Of a stretch of 23,530 nt of DNA, positions 21,189 through 23,530 are shown one piece after another (the stretch's first letter is position 1; every line of letters starts with the position of its first letter). The stretch comes from DASYYE01 sp035946955 (GTDB lineage: Bacteria; Actinomycetota; Actinomycetes; Streptosporangiales; Streptosporangiaceae), in the NCBI GenBank assembly GCA_035946955.1, contig DASYYE010000381.1:1-23530 (forward strand), given 5' to 3'. The notes beneath the pieces are model-generated. The model searched no databases and was not told the DNA's origin. It saw only the letters and a list, made by a program, of their open reading frames with translations. Position numbers and translations under genes: made by a program.

Positions 21189-21806
21189 ATGGGCCTCTAC
21201 CGGGACCAACTCCTGCCACGGTTCACACACCTCACCCTCAACAACCGCGAGTTCGCCAAGCTGCGCGCCCGCATCACGGCCGGGCTCGAGGGCGAGGTAC
21301 TCGAGATCGGCTTCGGATCGGGCCTTAACATCCCCCACTACCCGGCCGGGGTGACCCGGGTATGGGCAGTGGACCCGGCGCTCGTGGGACGCAAGATGGC
21401 GGCCGAGCGCGTTGCCGCGCGCGGGGTGCCGACCGACTACATCGGCACCGACGCGCAGGCGATCCCGCTGGCGGACGAGAGCGTGGACCACGCGCTGAGC
21501 ACGTGGACGCTGTGCACCATCCCAGACCCGGGCAAGGCACTCGCAGAGGTCCACCGGGTGCTCCGGCCGGGCGGCACACTGCACTTCCTGGAACATGGCC
21601 TCTCCCCGGACGAGAAGGTGGCCCGGTTCCAGGCTCGCCTCACCCCACTGCACCGCCTCATCGCCGGGGGCTGTGAACTCAACCGGCCCATCGAAGCGCT
21701 GGTGAGGAGTGCGGGGCTCGCGATGTCCCGGGGTACCACGTACTACACCAGCGGCCCCCGCTTCACCGGCTACACCTACGAAGGTGTAGCCGCCAAAAGG
21801 CGTTAG
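21189..21806 (+). CDS. Class I SAM-dependent methyltransferase
   Basis: This 205-residue cytoplasmic protein has the Rossmann methyltransferase fold. Motif I is VLEIGFGSGLN (37-47), the acidic residue after strand 2 is in VWAVDPA, DAQAIPLADESVDHALSTWTLCTI covers motifs II-III, and VLRPGGTLHFLEHG is the usual Methyltransf_11 closing motif. The C-terminal PLHRLIAGGCELNRPIEALV matches phospholipid- and small-molecule-type methyltransferases, but the substrate is unknown. ATG 21189 (MGLYRDQLLPRF) is preferred to the upstream GTG at 21090, which overlaps the lipase terminator and encodes Pro-rich filler. With no Shine-Dalgarno and a -10-like GACAAT just upstream it is probably translated from a leaderless mRNA. 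It is convergent with the VOC gene. Confidence 0.88.
   Translation: MGLYRDQLLPRFTHLTLNNREFAKLRARITAGLEGEVLEIGFGSGLNIPHYPAGVTRVWAVDPALVGRKMAAERVAARGVPTDYIGTDAQAIPLADESVDHALSTWTLCTIPDPGKALAEVHRVLRPGGTLHFLEHGLSPDEKVARFQARLTPLHRLIAGGCELNRPIEALVRSAGLAMSRGTTYYTSGPRFTGYTYEGVAAKRR
21767..21792. terminator. Hairpin overlapping the methyltransferase 3' end
   Basis: CGGCTACACC (21767-21776), a six-base loop and GGTGTAGCCG (21783-21792) form a perfect 10-bp stem inside the last codons. In a 16-bp convergent gap it may serve as terminator for one or both genes. Confidence 0.5.
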
Positions 21807-21822
21807 CCCCCGACCAGCAGCG

Positions 21823-22194
21823 CTACTCCGGCTGGTGGCAGACGGCTTCTACATTGTTGCCGTCGGGGTCGCGGACGAACGCGCCGTAGTAGTTGGGGTG
21901 GTACTGGGGCCACAGCCGCGGCTCGTGCAGGACCGCTGCCCCGGACCCGACAGCGGCATCGAAGAACGCATGCACGGCCGCGCGGTCCGATGCGGTGAAT
22001 GCGAGGTGGGACTCGCGGAAGCCCTCCCCCGTGGACTGGGGCCCGAGCCAGAAGTCCGGCATCGGCGGTATCCCGTACCCGATGACAGTGCCGAAATCCG
22101 CGATGCGCTGGCCTCCCAGCGGGGTGAGCACCGCGTCATAGAACGCCGCGCTGGCTGCCACGTCAGCGCACTGGATGGACACATGGTCAAGCAT
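21823..22194 (-). CDS. VOC-superfamily (glyoxalase/bleomycin resistance fold) protein
   Basis: This 123-residue protein of two beta-alpha-beta-beta-beta units starts MLDHVSIQCADV, with LAFTASDRAAVHAFFDAA in the middle and ending FVRDPDGNNVEAVCH. His4 and Glu in NNVEAV match metal-ligand positions of the family, so it may bind a divalent metal. Members include glyoxalase I-like lyases, extradiol dioxygenases and antibiotic-binding proteins, and no specific reaction can be given. ATG 22194 is favoured over ATG 22212 because GACAAT stands six bases before it on this strand, suggesting leaderless translation. It is divergent from the sigma factor gene. Confidence 0.85.
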   Translation of the reverse strand: MLDHVSIQCADVAASAAFYDAVLTPLGGQRIADFGTVIGYGIPPMPDFWLGPQSTGEGFRESHLAFTASDRAAVHAFFDAAVGSGAAVLHEPRLWPQYHPNYYGAFVRDPDGNNVEAVCHQPE

Positions 22195-22270
22195 CGGCCT
22201 ATTGTCCCGCATGGGCTGCCTGGTCAGGACGTGGGCCCGGCCGACCGTAAGCCACCGGCCTTCCAGTCAT

Positions 22271-22294
22271 GTTTGGGCGTTGACGTGAGGGAAC
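22271..22294 (+). promoter_or_regulatory. SigB/SigF-type promoter upstream of the sigma factor gene
   Basis: GTTT (22271-22274), a 14-base spacer and GGGAAC (22289-22294) fit the GTTT-N14-16-GGGTA/GGGAA pattern recognised by actinobacterial SigB/SigF-type sigma factors. It lies 45 bp before the gene for just such a factor, suggesting autoregulation. Confidence 0.55.
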
Positions 22295-22339
22295 AATCCG
22301 GACGACCACCGTGGCCGCACGGTGCGGAGGTGATGACCG

Positions 22340-23152
22340 ATGAAGGCAACAGCCGTTCGGCCCGAAACACCAGCTACCGGCGCCCTGGGCACATGCAGCG
22401 ACGACGAACTGCTCGAACTGGTCCAATCGGCGCCCAGGGGAAGCGGGCAGCGAGATATGGCCTGCGCGGAACTGGTCAGCCGGTACCAGCCCCTGGTCCG
22501 GTCCTGCGCACAGCGCTACCGCAAGAGTCCCGAGCCGCAGGAAGACCTCATGCAGGTGGGGTACGTGGGCCTGCTCAAGGCGATCAACAACTTCGACCCC
22601 GAACTCGGTGGTGACCTCGCCGCCTACGCGCAGCCCTGCATCAGCGGCGAGATCAAACGCCACTTCCGGGACAAGCGCTGGCAGGTCCATGTCCGCCGGT
22701 CGGCACAGGAGCTCCTGCTCGAGGTACGGGCAGCCACGGCTCAGCTCACCCAGACTCTCGGCCACCCGCCCAAGGACTCCGAACTGGCCGACCACCTGCG
22801 TGTCAGCGACGAGGACGTCCGGGACGCCCGCCGGGCGGACATGGTGATGCGCCCGTGCTCCCTGGACGCGCCCGTGCACGACGGCACAGACTCGGTCACA
22901 CTGGCCGACGTGCTGGGCGACGACGACCCGGCGGTCGAGTTCACGCTGAACCGGGAAGCAGTGTCAGCCCACTGGGATGAGCTGCCCGTGCGCGAGCAGC
23001 GCATCTTGGTGATGCGGTTCTACGGCAACATGACACAGGCCGAGATCGGGCAGCGGCTCGGCATCTCCCAGATGCACGTGTCCAGGCTGCTGACCCGGGC
23101 TCTGGGCTACCTGCGGGAGTGCCTCACCGAGCCGGGTGAGCCTGCGAGCTAG
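22340..23152 (+). CDS. RNA polymerase sigma factor, SigB/SigF/SigG subfamily
   Basis: This 270-residue group 3 sigma-70 factor has region 2 at about 42-120 (PLVRSCAQRYRKSPEPQEDLMQ..GYVGLLKAINNFDPELGG, then SGEIKRHFRDKRW), region 3 at about 125-175 (LTQTLGHPPKDSELADHLRV) and region 4 at about 210-262 (LPVREQRILVMRFYGNMTQA, then EIGQRLGISQMHVSRLL). The wording and size match the stress/sporulation sigma factors SigB/SigF. The ribosome binding site GGAGGTGAT, five bases before ATG 22340, is strong. Such factors are usually held by an RsbW-type anti-sigma factor encoded next door; none is seen here. A promoter of its own type lies upstream. Region 2 has unusual YAQPCISG, where AxPTIxGE is normal (Thr replaced by Cys). 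Expected role: stress or developmental gene control. Confidence 0.92.
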   Translation: MKATAVRPETPATGALGTCSDDELLELVQSAPRGSGQRDMACAELVSRYQPLVRSCAQRYRKSPEPQEDLMQVGYVGLLKAINNFDPELGGDLAAYAQPCISGEIKRHFRDKRWQVHVRRSAQELLLEVRAATAQLTQTLGHPPKDSELADHLRVSDEDVRDARRADMVMRPCSLDAPVHDGTDSVTLADVLGDDDPAVEFTLNREAVSAHWDELPVREQRILVMRFYGNMTQAEIGQRLGISQMHVSRLLTRALGYLRECLTEPGEPAS

Positions 23153-23173
23153 GCGGGCCCAGCCGCCGGCGGG

Positions 23174-23530
23174 TCACGGCGGCGTGCCGGGGTTGCGGTT
23201 GGCGGCAGGCAGGCCAGCGCAGATGCTGGCCGCGGCATTGCGGGTCTGCACGGCCGGCTGGGCGGGCGTGCCGCCCTGCCTGCTGCCTGCCACGGCGGGG
23301 TGGCCGCTGGCGGGTGCGCTGTTCAGCCCGGCGAAGCCAGCGCCGATGGTCAGCGTGATGGTGCCAGGCTGGCCTGCCCGGGGCGCTGACCCAGGCAGCA
23401 GGTCACGCGCTACCGAACTGCCGTGCAACCTGGTCACCAGCGTGTAGGCCGCTTCCGCCTGGGCGGTGCCCGAATAGGTGATGGTGGTCGTCGCAGTGGC
23501 GGCGGCGTTTCCCACACCCACGACGTCGAA
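23174..23530 (-). CDS. C-terminal part of a LytR_C-domain protein (runs off the window)
   Basis: The frame is open to the window edge, so only about 118 C-terminal codons are seen; an internal GTG at 23521 is not a likely start. The visible part (FDVVGVGNAAATATTTITYS, then AEAAYTLVTRLHG and TITLTIGAGFAGL) resembles the LytR_C domain, which follows the catalytic domain in LytR-CpsA-Psr proteins of actinobacteria or stands alone behind one membrane segment. Those enzymes attach glycopolymers to peptidoglycan outside the cell. A Pro/Ala/Gly-rich tail of about 45 residues follows. The stop lies 22 bp from the end of the convergent sigma factor gene. The full protein would have to be seen to tell whether a catalytic domain is present. 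Confidence 0.65.
   Translation of the reverse strand, partial: FDVVGVGNAAATATTTITYSGTAQAEAAYTLVTRLHGSSVARDLLPGSAPRAGQPGTITLTIGAGFAGLNSAPASGHPAVAGSRQGGTPAQPAVQTRNAAASICAGLPAANRNPGTPP

Noticed and set aside
1..23530. CRISPR arrays, insertion sequences, integrase or attachment sites
   Set aside because: No regularly spaced repeats, transposase or recombinase domains, or target duplications were seen. The large duplication has no mobile-element ends.

Overview
This window comes from a high-GC, probably filamentous actinomycete. The evidence is GC-rich third codon positions, many GTG starts, several apparently leaderless genes, a SigB/SigF-type sigma factor, and a SapB-like (class III) lanthipeptide locus whose gene order matches the Streptomyces ramCSAB operon. 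No gene fixes the genus.

Layout. (1) 249-1877: an NRAMP-family metal transporter with altered metal-site motifs, convergent with (2) 1879-4752, a large XRE-type ATPase/TPR-like regulator on the minus strand. (3) 4851-12749: the core system. A small XRE regulator (minus strand) is divergent from a plus-strand operon: LanKC synthetase (5988-8714), a 35-residue lanthipeptide precursor (8720-8827, easily missed), and two ABC half-transporters with a one-base overlap (8950-10854, 10854-12749). The precursor carries S-X2-S-X2-C and S-X2-S-X3-C ring motifs; the synthetase has lyase, kinase and cyclase-like domains and lacks the cyclase zinc ligands, so it is class III. (4) 12809-16258: a second, eroded copy of the same unit, keeping the XRE regulator, the promoter repeats, a broken LanKC, the post-precursor hairpin and the tail of the second transporter, but lacking the precursor and almost all of both transporters. 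The second LanKC has lost a 37-codon block at the RYGGF motif, has Gly for the kinase catalytic Asp, and has an in-frame TAG. (5) 16486-23530: an orphan MreB-like gene, trpS, yggS (minus), a secreted LIP-type lipase, a SAM methyltransferase, a VOC-fold protein (minus), a SigF-type sigma factor with a matching upstream promoter, and the 3' end of a LytR_C-domain gene (minus) running off the window.

How it works together (inference): the XRE protein and 11-bp iterated sites probably control lanKC-lanA-transporter expression. LanKC phosphorylates, eliminates and cyclises Ser/Cys pairs in the precursor. The two half-transporters form an asymmetric heterodimer (one degenerate and one consensus ATP site) that exports the product. 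No dedicated leader protease is present. The tandem copy looks like a duplication followed by internal deletion and decay.
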